Program-made: the position numbers and the translations under genes
The notes under the pieces: generated by a model
Databases searched by the model: none
What the model was told of the DNA's origin: nothing
Seen by the model: only the letters and a program-made list of their open reading frames with translations
In this document: in pieces, positions 54,975 to 63,240 of the stretch
Numbering within the stretch: the stretch's first letter is position 1
How the letters are laid out: the number at the start of each line of letters is the position of its first letter
DNA from: Massilia arenae
Lineage (GTDB): Bacteria > Pseudomonadota > Gammaproteobacteria > Burkholderiales > Burkholderiaceae_D
Direction: 5' to 3'
NCBI RefSeq assembly: GCF_008014745.1
Contig: NZ_VPFD01000022.1
Location: forward strand, 1 to 64,000
DNA length: 64,000 nt

Positions 54975-55030
54975 TTGCGGCGGCGGGTGCGCATGCCTAA
55001 GCTGGCGTCTTTCAACGCAAAGGAACCCGC

Positions 55031-55432
55031 ATGAGCATCGAACGCATCAATCCCCCCGCACTGTACGACGGCGCCCCGCATGGCCTGTCCCACGCGACCA
55101 TCGACCATGACACCGGCCTGGTATTCGTGTCGGGCCAGGTCGACTGGGACCGCGAGTACCAGGTCAGGCACACCACCCTGGCCGAACAGACCGAAGGCGC
55201 GGCGCGCAACCTGATCGCGGTGCTGGAGGCCGCCGGGTCCTCGGTCGAGCACATCCTGCAGCTGCGCGTCTACGTGCGCGGCGAGATCGGCGAGCACCTG
55301 GAGACCGTGGCGCCGATCCTGGTGCGTCACCTCGGCCTGCCGCGCCCCGCCCTGACCGGCATCGGCGTGGCCTCGCTGGCGTCGCCCGACACCCTGGTCG
55401 AAATCGAGGCGGTAGCCAGGCGCCGCGCTTAA
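55031..55432 (+). CDS. Rid-family (YjgF/YER057c) protein, non-archetypal
   Basis: A 133-aa protein of the Rid family, a trimeric enamine/imine deaminase fold. It shows VFVSGQVDWD, AEQTEGAARNLIAVLEAAGS and the C-terminal VEIEAVARR. The catalytic Arg of RidA (PAR in the E. coli protein) aligns with Leu here (RPALTG), so RidA-type imine deamination is unlikely. Probably one of the Rid1-7 groups with another role. It follows the LysR gene. Confidence 0.85.
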   Translation: MSIERINPPALYDGAPHGLSHATIDHDTGLVFVSGQVDWDREYQVRHTTLAEQTEGAARNLIAVLEAAGSSVEHILQLRVYVRGEIGEHLETVAPILVRHLGLPRPALTGIGVASLASPDTLVEIEAVARRRA

Positions 55433-55435
55433 AAT

Positions 55436-55455
55436 GTTTAGTAAACCGGCTAAAC
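55436..55455. promoter_or_regulatory. Candidate LacI-type operator upstream of the GH92 gene
   Basis: GTTTAGTAAACCGGCTAAAC holds a perfect dyad GTTTAG-N8-CTAAAC and a nested GTTTA-G-TAAAC. It begins 4 nt past the Rid gene stop and lies 118 nt before the mannosidase ATG. A LacI regulator is encoded directly downstream of the mannosidase and is the likely binder. Confidence 0.45.
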
Positions 55456-55496
55456 AGATGGGTTGAAACACGGTAAGGATTGCCCGGAAACCAGTC

Positions 55497-55525
55497 TCCA
55501 CATATAAGTTGCATTTGGGTATAGT
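55497..55525 (+). promoter_or_regulatory. Possible sigma70 promoter of the GH92 gene
   Basis: TCCACA (55497-55502) and TATAGT (55520-55525) are separated by 17 nt and match the consensus at 4 and 5 of 6 positions. The predicted start is about 40 nt upstream of the mannosidase ATG. Confidence 0.4.
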
Positions 55526-55573
55526 GCAAAAAAACAGGCGGCGCCCATCGCTGCCGCCACGCGTGGAGACCTC

Positions 55574-57913
55574 ATGACGGCCAGACTCAATTTCGGACAA
55601 CTCTCGATCGCCGCCGGTGCGGCATTCCTGTTTAGTGCGGCACCCGCCCTGGCCGCCCCGCCGGGCAGCCCGGCCGAAGCCGTGGACGTCTTCATCGGCA
55701 CCGGCGGCGACGGCCACACCTTCCCCGGCGCCAGCCGCCCCTTCGGCATGGTGCAGCTCAGCCCCGACACCCAGCACCGCCACTTCCGCCAGAGCTATCC
55801 CTGGGCCTCGGGCTACAACTACACCGACAGCTCGATCCTCGGCTTCTCGCACACCCACTTCTCGGGCAGCGGCCACTCCGACCTGGGCGACTTGCTCCTG
55901 ATGCCCTACAGCGGCGAGACCAAACTGGAGCCGGGCTATCCCGAGCGTCCGTTCTCGGGCTACCGTTCGCGCTTCTCGCACGACCAGGAAAAGGCCGAAC
56001 CGGGCTACTACGCCGTGCGCCTGAAGGACCATGAGGTCGACGTCGAGCTGACCGCCAGCGAGCGCGTGGGCCTGCACCGTTATAAATTCAAGGCCGGCGA
56101 GCCGGCCAAGGTGCTGCTCGACCTGCGCACCAGCATCTATAACTACGACGAGAAGAACCTGTGGGCGCGCCTGCGCGTGCGCAACAGCACCACCATCACC
56201 GGCATGCGCGAGACGCGCGGCTGGGCGCCCGGCCGCCAGGTGCACTTCGCGATCCAGTTCTCGCGCCCGATCGATACCCGCCAGCTCCTGAACCGCGAAG
56301 AGGCGATCCCCTACCGCGGCTTCGCCCCGCCGGGTAAAACGCCTGGAGACAAAGCGCTGGTCGAAGGCAAGCAGCTGATGGCCGACTTCAACTTCGGCGT
56401 ACCGAACGACGGCACGCTGCTGGTCAAGGTCGCCCTGTCGGCGGTGAGCGAAGACAATGCGATCGCCAACCTGGCCGAGATGCCGGGCTGGGACTTCGAC
56501 CAGGAGCGCGAGCGCGCCGGCAAGGCCTGGAACGACGCGCTGGGCGCAGTGAAGGTCGAGGCAGAAGGCCCGATGCGCACCAAGTTCTACACCGCCCTGT
56601 ACCACACCATGCTGGCGCCGTCGCTGTTCATGGACATCGACGGCAGCTACCGCGGCCCGGACAACCAGGTGCACAAGGCGAAGAACTTCCGCTTCCACTC
56701 GACCTTCTCGCTGTGGGACACCTACCGTGCGCTGCACCCGCTGCTCACCATCGTCGCGCCCGAGCAGCGCAACGCCGACTTCGTCAATTCGCTGATCGCC
56801 TCGCAGCAGCACAGCCCCTACGGCATCCTGCCGGTATGGCAGTTCCACGGCCTGGAAACCTGGTGCATGATCGGCTACCACGCGGTGCCGGTGATCGCCG
56901 ACGCCTATATGAAGGGCATCCGCGGCTTCGACGCCGACAAGGCCCTGGCGGCGATGACGGCCAGCGCCGAATACGGTCCCTACGGCGGCCTGGAACACTA
57001 TATGAAGCTGGGCTACGTGCCGATCGACCTCGAGAAAGAGGCCGCATCCAAGACCGTCGAATACGCCTTCGACGACTGGACCATCGCGCGCATGGCCGAG
57101 AAGATGGGCAAGAAGGACATCGCGGCGCGCTACTACAAGCGCGCCCAGAACTACCGCAACGTGTTCGACAAGGAGACCGGCTTCATCCGCGCCCGTAAGT
57201 CCACCGGCGAATTCCGCACCCCGTTCAATCCGGAGCTGTCGAACTTCGGCAGCGATTACACCGAAGGCAGCGCCTGGCAGTATTCCTGGTATATGCCGCA
57301 CGATAACGCCGGCCTGATCTCCCTGCTGGGCGGCGACGCCGGCCTGGTGAGCAAGATCGATCAGGTGTTCGACGCCAAGGTCGACGAAACCGTGTACGCC
57401 CACATGGAAGACATCTCGGGCCTGATCGGCCACTACGCCCACGGCAACGAGCCTTCGCACCACGTGGCCTACCTGTACAACTACGCCGGCGCGCCATGGC
57501 GCACCCAGGAACGCCTGGCCAACATCATGGCCAGCCAGTACAGCGACAAGCCGGACGGCCTGTCGGGCAACGACGACCTGGGCCAGATGTCGGCCTGGTA
57601 CGCCTTCACCGCGCTCGGCTTCTATCCGGTGGCGCCGGGCAGCAACGAGTACGTGATCGGCCGCCCCTTCCTGGACAAGGCGACCCTGAACCTGCCGAAC
57701 GGGAAGCGCTTCACGGTGCGCGCTGACAATCTCTCGAGCGGCAACGGCTATGTCGGCCGCGTGACCCTGAATGGCAAGCCCCTCAACCGCACCTTCATCC
57801 GCCACGAGGACATCATGGCCGGCGGCGAACTGGTGTTCACCATGCAGGCCACGCCGAACAAGGACTGGGGCAAGGAACAGAGCGCCCGTCCTTACACGCA
57901 GACCAAGTACTGA
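55574..57913 (+). CDS. GH92 family alpha-mannosidase
   Basis: A 779-aa secreted glycoside hydrolase with a Sec signal ending near ALAAPPG. Family 92 enzymes are calcium-dependent exo-alpha-mannosidases that trim N-glycan or fungal mannan chains. Conserved segments are FIGTGGDGHTFPGASRPFGM, FSHTHFSGSGHSD, TFSLWDTYRALHPLLT, the acid-bearing HGNEPSHH and the base-bearing GNDDLGQMSAWYAFTALGFY. It is followed 16 nt later by a LacI regulator. This suggests use of mannose-containing polymers from fungi or plants. Confidence 0.95.
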   Translation: MTARLNFGQLSIAAGAAFLFSAAPALAAPPGSPAEAVDVFIGTGGDGHTFPGASRPFGMVQLSPDTQHRHFRQSYPWASGYNYTDSSILGFSHTHFSGSGHSDLGDLLLMPYSGETKLEPGYPERPFSGYRSRFSHDQEKAEPGYYAVRLKDHEVDVELTASERVGLHRYKFKAGEPAKVLLDLRTSIYNYDEKNLWARLRVRNSTTITGMRETRGWAPGRQVHFAIQFSRPIDTRQLLNREEAIPYRGFAPPGKTPGDKALVEGKQLMADFNFGVPNDGTLLVKVALSAVSEDNAIANLAEMPGWDFDQERERAGKAWNDALGAVKVEAEGPMRTKFYTALYHTMLAPSLFMDIDGSYRGPDNQVHKAKNFRFHSTFSLWDTYRALHPLLTIVAPEQRNADFVNSLIASQQHSPYGILPVWQFHGLETWCMIGYHAVPVIADAYMKGIRGFDADKALAAMTASAEYGPYGGLEHYMKLGYVPIDLEKEAASKTVEYAFDDWTIARMAEKMGKKDIAARYYKRAQNYRNVFDKETGFIRARKSTGEFRTPFNPELSNFGSDYTEGSAWQYSWYMPHDNAGLISLLGGDAGLVSKIDQVFDAKVDETVYAHMEDISGLIGHYAHGNEPSHHVAYLYNYAGAPWRTQERLANIMASQYSDKPDGLSGNDDLGQMSAWYAFTALGFYPVAPGSNEYVIGRPFLDKATLNLPNGKRFTVRADNLSSGNGYVGRVTLNGKPLNRTFIRHEDIMAGGELVFTMQATPNKDWGKEQSARPYTQTKY

Positions 57914-57929
57914 CGAAGGAAAGCGCGCC

Positions 57930-58913
57930 ATGGCCGTCACGATCCGCGACATCGCCCGTGCCACGGGCTACTCGATCGGCACGGTCTCGCGCGCGCTGAA
58001 GAACCAGGACGGCCTGGCCGACAGGACGCGCGAACGCATCTGCGCCGTGGCGCGCGAGATGGGCTACGACTTCGCCAAGCTGCGCGAAGGCGACGTGCGC
58101 CGCATCGCCTTCTTGCTGCACCGCCAGCACAACACGCAGTCGGCCAGCCCGTTCTACCTGCCGGTGCTGCACGGCGCCGAGGATGCCTGCCGCAAGCGCG
58201 GCATCGCGCTCTCGTTCGTGGTGGTGGGCCCGGCCGAGCCGGTGCTCGACCTGGTGCGCCTGCACCAGCCCGACGCCCTGCTGTGCGCCGGCTTCTTCGA
58301 GCCGGAACTCGTGGCGGCGCTGCGCGACACCGGCAAACCAATGGTGCTGCTCGACATGCGCCTGCCCGGCTACCGCTCGGTCAATCCCGACCATGCCCTA
58401 GGCGGCTACCTGGCCACGCGCCACCTGATCCGGCAAGGCCGGCGCCGTATCGCCATGCTCACCGGCCCGCTGGCCCACCACAGCATCCTGGAGCGCTACC
58501 GCGGCTTTCGCAAGGCGCTGTTCGAGGCGCGCATGCTGGCCGATCCCGACCTCGAAGTCCAGCTGCCCAGCATCGGCAACAGCCTCGATAATGTGCGCCA
58601 GGCAGTCGACGCCCTGCTGGCGCGCCAACCGCGGCCGGATGCGCTGTTCTGCTACAACGACAGCACGGCCCTCGCCGCCATGCGCCACTGCCTGGAACGC
58701 GGCCTGAAGATCCCGCACGACATCGCGATCATCGGCTTCGACGACATCAGCGCCGCCTCCAGCGCGATCCCGCCGCTGTCCAGCGTCCAGATCGACAAGG
58801 ACTTGCTGGGACGGATGGGCGTCGAATCGCTGCTGGAAAAAGCGGACAGCGCCAGCCTGGAACAGACGCTCGCGGTCCAGCTGGTGGTGCGCGAGAGCAG
58901 CAACGACGACTGA
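57930..58913 (+). CDS. LacI-family transcriptional regulator
   Basis: A 327-aa regulator. The start MAVTIRDIARATGYSIGTVS has an AAGGA ribosome site; an in-frame extension upstream lies inside the mannosidase gene. The LacI helix-turn-helix and hinge cover residues 1-60 (GYSIGTVSRALKNQDGLADR), followed by the periplasmic-binding-protein-like sugar domain, with GFDDISAASSAIPPLSSVQI near the end. It probably controls the upstream GH92 gene, and perhaps itself, through the dyad at 55436-55455. Confidence 0.9.
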   Translation: MAVTIRDIARATGYSIGTVSRALKNQDGLADRTRERICAVAREMGYDFAKLREGDVRRIAFLLHRQHNTQSASPFYLPVLHGAEDACRKRGIALSFVVVGPAEPVLDLVRLHQPDALLCAGFFEPELVAALRDTGKPMVLLDMRLPGYRSVNPDHALGGYLATRHLIRQGRRRIAMLTGPLAHHSILERYRGFRKALFEARMLADPDLEVQLPSIGNSLDNVRQAVDALLARQPRPDALFCYNDSTALAAMRHCLERGLKIPHDIAIIGFDDISAASSAIPPLSSVQIDKDLLGRMGVESLLEKADSASLEQTLAVQLVVRESSNDD

Positions 58914-59006
58914 TTTTCCGGTCCGGCCGCGGCAAAAAAGCGACAGGCCATGGTGTCATCCGGCTGCTTGCTTGATAATGGGCAACTCCTGAAGATTGCT
59001 CCCGCC

Positions 59007-60647
59007 ATGGCCACCCTGTCTCCCCACCTGCTCCCGCCACTGCGCACCGACGCCGGACGCTACCGCGAACTCGAGGTTCTCGAGCGCCTGCGCGACCACC
59101 TGCCCGACGGCTTCGAAGTGTTCCACAGCGTGGCGCTGCACACCCTCCATCATGGGCGCGACCGCTATGGCGAGATCGACATCGTGGTGCTGGCGCCGAA
59201 CGGCAACCTGCTGCTGATGGAAGTGAAGGCCGGCGACGTCGTGCTGCGCGAAGGCGGCATCTACAAGCTGTACGGCAAGCGTGAATGCGACGTGGCGCGC
59301 CAGACCACGGTGCAGCGCGGCGCCATGCAGAACCGCCTGCAGCAGGCCGGCATCCATCCGGAACTCATCAGCTGCCTGGTCCTGCCCGACTATGCGCTGG
59401 GCGACGGCCAGGTCTCGGCGATCCCGCGCGAGCGCATTATCGACGCCCATGGCTACGACCGCATGATCAGCGCGGTGCGCGACTGGCTGGCGCCCACCCC
59501 GCGCGAAGTCGACCGCGAGGCGCTGCGGCGCCTGCTGCTCAACCAGTTCCAAGTGATGCCGGCGCTGGACGTGCTGCGCGACCAGTTGCAAGGCACGGTG
59601 CGCCGGCTGGCGGACGGGCTGGCGACCTGGGTGCCGCGGGTCGAGGCGGCGTCCGGCATCGTGCGGGTGCAGGCCACGGCCGGCTCGGGCAAGACCCAGC
59701 TGGCGCTGCAGCTGCTGGAAGATGCGCGCGCCGCGCGCCAGGACGCGCTCTACGTCTGCTACAACCGCAGCCTGGCCGACCATGTGCGGCGCCTGGCGCC
59801 GCCGTCGTGCGAGATCGTCAACTACCACGAGCTGTGCGTCGAGCATTACCGCGACCGCCACGGCGAACCCGCATTCTCGCCGGAAGGCTTCGAGCGCATG
59901 GCCCAAGCCTACCTGGACGACAGCGCCGGCTTCAAGGCGCGCTTCGACCTGCTGGTGATCGACGAAGCCCAGGATTTCAGCGCCGAGTGGGTGGCCAGCC
60001 TGTGCGGCCAGCTGCGCGAAGGTGGACGCCTCTACGTGCTGGAAGACGAGGCCCAGCGCATTTACGGCAAGGAGGGCTTCGAGCTGGACCAGGCGGTCAT
60101 GATCCGCTGCAACGACAACTTCCGCAGCCCACGCATCCTGTGCGACATGATCAATGCGCTGGACCTGGTGCGCCCGCCGGTGCGTAGCATGAATCCCTAC
60201 GCCGGCGAGGTGCCGGGCATCCGCAGCTATGCGTCCGGCGAAGAACTGCTGGCGCAGACCGGGGCGGCGGTGGCGGCGCTGCTGGCGCGCGGCTTTGCGC
60301 TGGACGACATCGCGGTGGTGTGCGGCCGCGGGCGGGGCAGCTCGCAGCTCCTGAACCGCGCCACCATCGGCCCCTGGCTGACGCGCCGCTTCACCGGCGA
60401 ATACGACCGCGAGGGCGTGCAGCGCTGGAGCGAGGGCGAGCTGCTGGTGGAATCGGTGTACCGCTACAAGGGCCAGAGCGCGCCCGCGGTGGTGGTGACC
60501 GAATTCGACGTCGAGGTCCTCGACGACAAGGCGCGGCGCATGCTGTTCGTCGCCCTCACCCGGGCCCAGATGGCGGTCGAGCTGGTGCTGTCGCCCGAGG
60601 CCGAGCGCTGCCTGTATGCGGCGCTGCAGGAAGCGGCTGAAGGCTAG
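59007..60647 (+). CDS. NERD-domain nuclease/helicase (UvrD-like)
   Basis: A 546-aa protein. The N-terminal NERD nuclease-related domain (about residues 20-130) shows GEIDIVVLAPNGNLLLMEVK, with the D and ExK catalytic pattern. A superfamily 1 helicase domain follows: Walker A ATAGSGKTQLA, YVCYNRSLADHV, Walker B LLVIDEAQDF, DNFRSPRIL and a C-terminal FVALTRAQ. It starts at MATLSPHLLPPL; an in-frame ATG at 58950 is less like the family. Related proteins occur in DNA repair and phage defence, but the role of this one is unknown. Confidence 0.85.
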   Translation: MATLSPHLLPPLRTDAGRYRELEVLERLRDHLPDGFEVFHSVALHTLHHGRDRYGEIDIVVLAPNGNLLLMEVKAGDVVLREGGIYKLYGKRECDVARQTTVQRGAMQNRLQQAGIHPELISCLVLPDYALGDGQVSAIPRERIIDAHGYDRMISAVRDWLAPTPREVDREALRRLLLNQFQVMPALDVLRDQLQGTVRRLADGLATWVPRVEAASGIVRVQATAGSGKTQLALQLLEDARAARQDALYVCYNRSLADHVRRLAPPSCEIVNYHELCVEHYRDRHGEPAFSPEGFERMAQAYLDDSAGFKARFDLLVIDEAQDFSAEWVASLCGQLREGGRLYVLEDEAQRIYGKEGFELDQAVMIRCNDNFRSPRILCDMINALDLVRPPVRSMNPYAGEVPGIRSYASGEELLAQTGAAVAALLARGFALDDIAVVCGRGRGSSQLLNRATIGPWLTRRFTGEYDREGVQRWSEGELLVESVYRYKGQSAPAVVVTEFDVEVLDDKARRMLFVALTRAQMAVELVLSPEAERCLYAALQEAAEG

Positions 60648-60650
60648 CTT

Positions 60651-61031
60651 TCAGCCACGCGCCAGGAAGTCGTCGATCAGGGCCGCCACCTGGGCCAGCC
60701 CGGCGTTGTCATAGGGCTGCACGATCACGCCGCCCACGAAGTTCGCGCCGGCGCGCGCCAGCGCTTCCTCGCCGCCGGCGCCAATGTCGGCATGCAGCGC
60801 CAGCTGCACCGGCGCGACCGCGGCCAGCCGCGCGTGCCAGGCCGCCACCTCCGGCGCGCCGGCATCGGCGGCATCGGCGAAGATCCAGGCCAGCCTGAAG
60901 CGGCCGGGCAAGGCGGCCGCCAGGTCGCCCGTCACATGCGCGCCGCGCGCCCGGAACCGCTCCAGCGCGGCGGCCAGCGCCGCGCCGGGTGTGCCGACGA
61001 CGGCGACCACGGCCTTGACCGGCTCAAGCAT
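60651..61031 (-). CDS. Hypothetical protein, last gene of the WYL operon
   Basis: A 126-aa Ala-rich protein starting MLEPVKAVVAVVGTPGAALA. It looks like an alpha/beta Rossmann-like fold, with a glycine-containing loop after the first strand (VVGTPG). Family not recognised. It overlaps the WYL gene stop by 8 nt and ends 3 nt from the helicase gene, which reads in the opposite direction. Confidence 0.55.
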   Translation of the reverse strand: MLEPVKAVVAVVGTPGAALAAALERFRARGAHVTGDLAAALPGRFRLAWIFADAADAGAPEVAAWHARLAAVAPVQLALHADIGAGGEEALARAGANFVGGVIVQPYDNAGLAQVAALIDDFLARG

Positions 61032-62031
61032 AAGCCTGCGCCATCTTTGCCGCGGTCTGCGCCATCTCCTGGCGCAGGCCGGCCGGTTCCTCGACCACTA
61101 CACCGTCGCCGAAGCCCAGCAGCCACCACACCAGCGAGCGTGTATGCGGCACGGTGGCCGTGAGCAGCAGGTGACCGTCGCCATGCGCGGTGAGTTCCTG
61201 CCCGGTGCTGAGCGGCGTTTCGTACAGGTGCTCGCCAGCCGCGCGCGTAAACACGGCGCGCAGGCGCAGCGGTTCGCCGGCGATCACGCCGAACTGGCCC
61301 GAGGCGATGTAGGCGTCGAGGTCGAAGCCTTCCTTCTTGCGCGCATCCTCATAGCGCGCCTCGGCCGCCACGACGCGGTGCAGCGCGATGGTGCGCACGT
61401 CCTCGTAGTCGCCGAACATGCAGGCCAGGTAGACGATGCCGCCGCGCTGGACGATCGCCAGCGGGTGCACCGCCTCGTAGACGGTGGGCTCGACGGCGTC
61501 GCGCTTGCGGTAGTGCAGCGTGAGCTGGCGGTCTTCCATCAGGGCCAGGTACACGGTGCGCTGGCAGTCGTGGTCCAGGCGCGGCGCGATCAGCGGTTGC
61601 TGCGGCGGCACGCTGCGCACCTTGCGCAGCCAGGCCTTGGACGGCGCCGGATCGTCGTTGGTCGACAGGGTGCGCGCGGCCGATGCGAAATACGGCTGCA
61701 GCGCTTCGGCGGTGCTGGGCGGCAGATGGTGGCGCAAGTGCTGCTCGACAAGGGTCATGGTCAGCGCCTCGGGCACGGTCAGGCCGGGCAGGTCGAAGCG
61801 CTGGGCGCCGCGCAGCCAGCTCCACCTGTAGGGCTTCTCGGCGTCGTCGCACACCAGCGGGAACACTTCGGACAAGGCATTCAGGTCGCGCTCGACGGTG
61901 CGCTTGGTGACCGGGAATTCGAGCGCATCCAGGCGCTTGCACAATTCGCCGGCCTCGATCGACAGCGGCGCGCGCGGCACCAGCTGCAGCATATGCCATT
62001 GGCGCAGGAGGGCTTGCTGGTTGCTCGCCAT
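61024..62031 (-). CDS. WYL-domain transcriptional regulator
   Basis: A 335-aa protein. The N-terminal helix-turn-helix (about residues 20-75, with FPVTKRTVERDLNALSEVFP) is followed by a WYL ligand-sensing domain (about 150-235, VHPLAIVQRGGIVYLACMFG) and a C-terminal WCX-like domain ending LLGFGDGVVVEEP. WYL regulators often control defence or DNA-damage genes. It starts at MASNQQALLRQWHML with a 1-nt overlap (TGATG) with the upstream gene. Confidence 0.88.
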   Translation of the reverse strand: MASNQQALLRQWHMLQLVPRAPLSIEAGELCKRLDALEFPVTKRTVERDLNALSEVFPLVCDDAEKPYRWSWLRGAQRFDLPGLTVPEALTMTLVEQHLRHHLPPSTAEALQPYFASAARTLSTNDDPAPSKAWLRKVRSVPPQQPLIAPRLDHDCQRTVYLALMEDRQLTLHYRKRDAVEPTVYEAVHPLAIVQRGGIVYLACMFGDYEDVRTIALHRVVAAEARYEDARKKEGFDLDAYIASGQFGVIAGEPLRLRAVFTRAAGEHLYETPLSTGQELTAHGDGHLLLTATVPHTRSLVWWLLGFGDGVVVEEPAGLRQEMAQTAAKMAQAYA

Positions 62032-62444
62032 CAGAACTCCTCCGCCTGGCGCTGCCAGTATCCAGGCTCGTCGTGTTCCGCGTTTTCCATCGCCAGTTCG
62101 AGCGGCATGGCGTAGAAGCGCACGCCGGCATGGCGCATGCTGCCGTCGGGCAGTTCGAGGTAGTCGCGCAGCACCTGGTAGGCCGGCAGCGTCTCGTCCC
62201 ACGGCAGGTCGAGGTAGACCTGGCCGCGCCAGGACGCCATCACCGACGGATTGGCCAGCGGGCCGCAGGGCCGCCACGGCACGCCGTTGGCGTCCAGCCA
62301 GGCCAGCACCTGGGCGCGCATCGGGTCTTGTTCGTGGTGGTAGGCGCGCCGTTCGGCGGCGTCCTGCGGATGGAATTCGAGGTAGAGCGCGGCGCGCCCC
62401 TTCTGGCGCGCGATGGCGTCGATGTGTTCGATCAGTGCAGGCAT
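62031..62444 (-). CDS. Hypothetical protein upstream of the WYL regulator
   Basis: A 137-aa soluble protein starting MPALIEHIDAIARQKGRAAL. It has segments such as YLDLPWDETLPAYQVL and a C-terminus GYWQRQAEEF. I do not recognise the family. Translational coupling with the WYL gene suggests a joint role. The 209-nt divergent spacer upstream (62445-62653) probably holds its promoter. Confidence 0.6.
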   Translation of the reverse strand: MPALIEHIDAIARQKGRAALYLEFHPQDAAERRAYHHEQDPMRAQVLAWLDANGVPWRPCGPLANPSVMASWRGQVYLDLPWDETLPAYQVLRDYLELPDGSMRHAGVRFYAMPLELAMENAEHDEPGYWQRQAEEF

Positions 62445-62653
62445 GGTGGCTTTCGCCGCGCCGACATGGCGCGTTCAAGATGTGATATTAGCAAACAAAT
62501 TACCCTTGGGAAATTGAGGACCGGCCGGGCAGACGCAGATTGGCATGCGCATGCGACAACATGCGTCGCGCCATGTCGTCGGCCGGCTGCGACACATCCT
62601 GTCGCCGGGGCCTCCTATGCTGTGTTCCGTCTTTCACAGCCGACAAGGAATCA

Positions 62654-63175
62654 ATGACCGACCTGCGCTGGTATCTCCCGCTCGAACAGTGCCGCAGCCT
62701 CGACGCCATCCGCCGCCAGTGGCAGCCCCTTCTCGAGCGGGCCGCCAGCCTGCCTGGCCAGGACCCGGTGCGCCACCACGATGCGCTGCTGGCCTTCATC
62801 GGCATGTCGGCGCTGTCCCCGCACCTGAAGCTGGCGGCGCTGCTGGCCTGCGTCGACAGCCGCGACTTCGATCTGCGCCTGGCCCTCGGCGCGCTCGACG
62901 ACCAGGTGAGCGCCAGCCGCGCGCCGTGGCCCGGTTCGGTGCAGGACGCGGTGGCCGGCAACGGGCCGGCGATGCAGGTGGCCAGCCGCCGCGACTGGCT
63001 CGGCGCCTTCGTGGTCGGCCGCCTGGCCGGCCTGCGCGACGCCATGGCCCAGGACGGGGCCGGGGTCGCGCCGTGGAAGGACGCCTTCCGCAAGCGCTAC
63101 GCCGAGATGGCGCAACGTCGCGGCCTGCCGGCACCGCCCCTGGGCGCCGCGCCGCGGCTCACCCGCGTCAAGTAG
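62654..63175 (+). CDS. Hypothetical protein
   Basis: A 173-aa helical protein starting MTDLRWYLPLEQCRSLDAIR. The ATG has an AAGGA ribosome site 4 nt upstream; a longer in-frame extension to 62540 lies in the divergent spacer. No signal peptide or membrane segment. Family not recognised. It lies 65 nt before the next gene on the same strand. Confidence 0.6.
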   Translation: MTDLRWYLPLEQCRSLDAIRRQWQPLLERAASLPGQDPVRHHDALLAFIGMSALSPHLKLAALLACVDSRDFDLRLALGALDDQVSASRAPWPGSVQDAVAGNGPAMQVASRRDWLGAFVVGRLAGLRDAMAQDGAGVAPWKDAFRKRYAEMAQRRGLPAPPLGAAPRLTRVK

Positions 63176-63240
63176 TCCGCGACACAAACCGTCGCACCCG
63201 TGCCGCACAATGACGTCACCCCATCACCAGGAGAGCCAAT

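Noticed and set aside
54866..57964. Minus-strand open frame of 1032 codons
   Set aside because: Antisense to the Rid and GH92 genes, both clearly coding. No protein family features in the antisense product.
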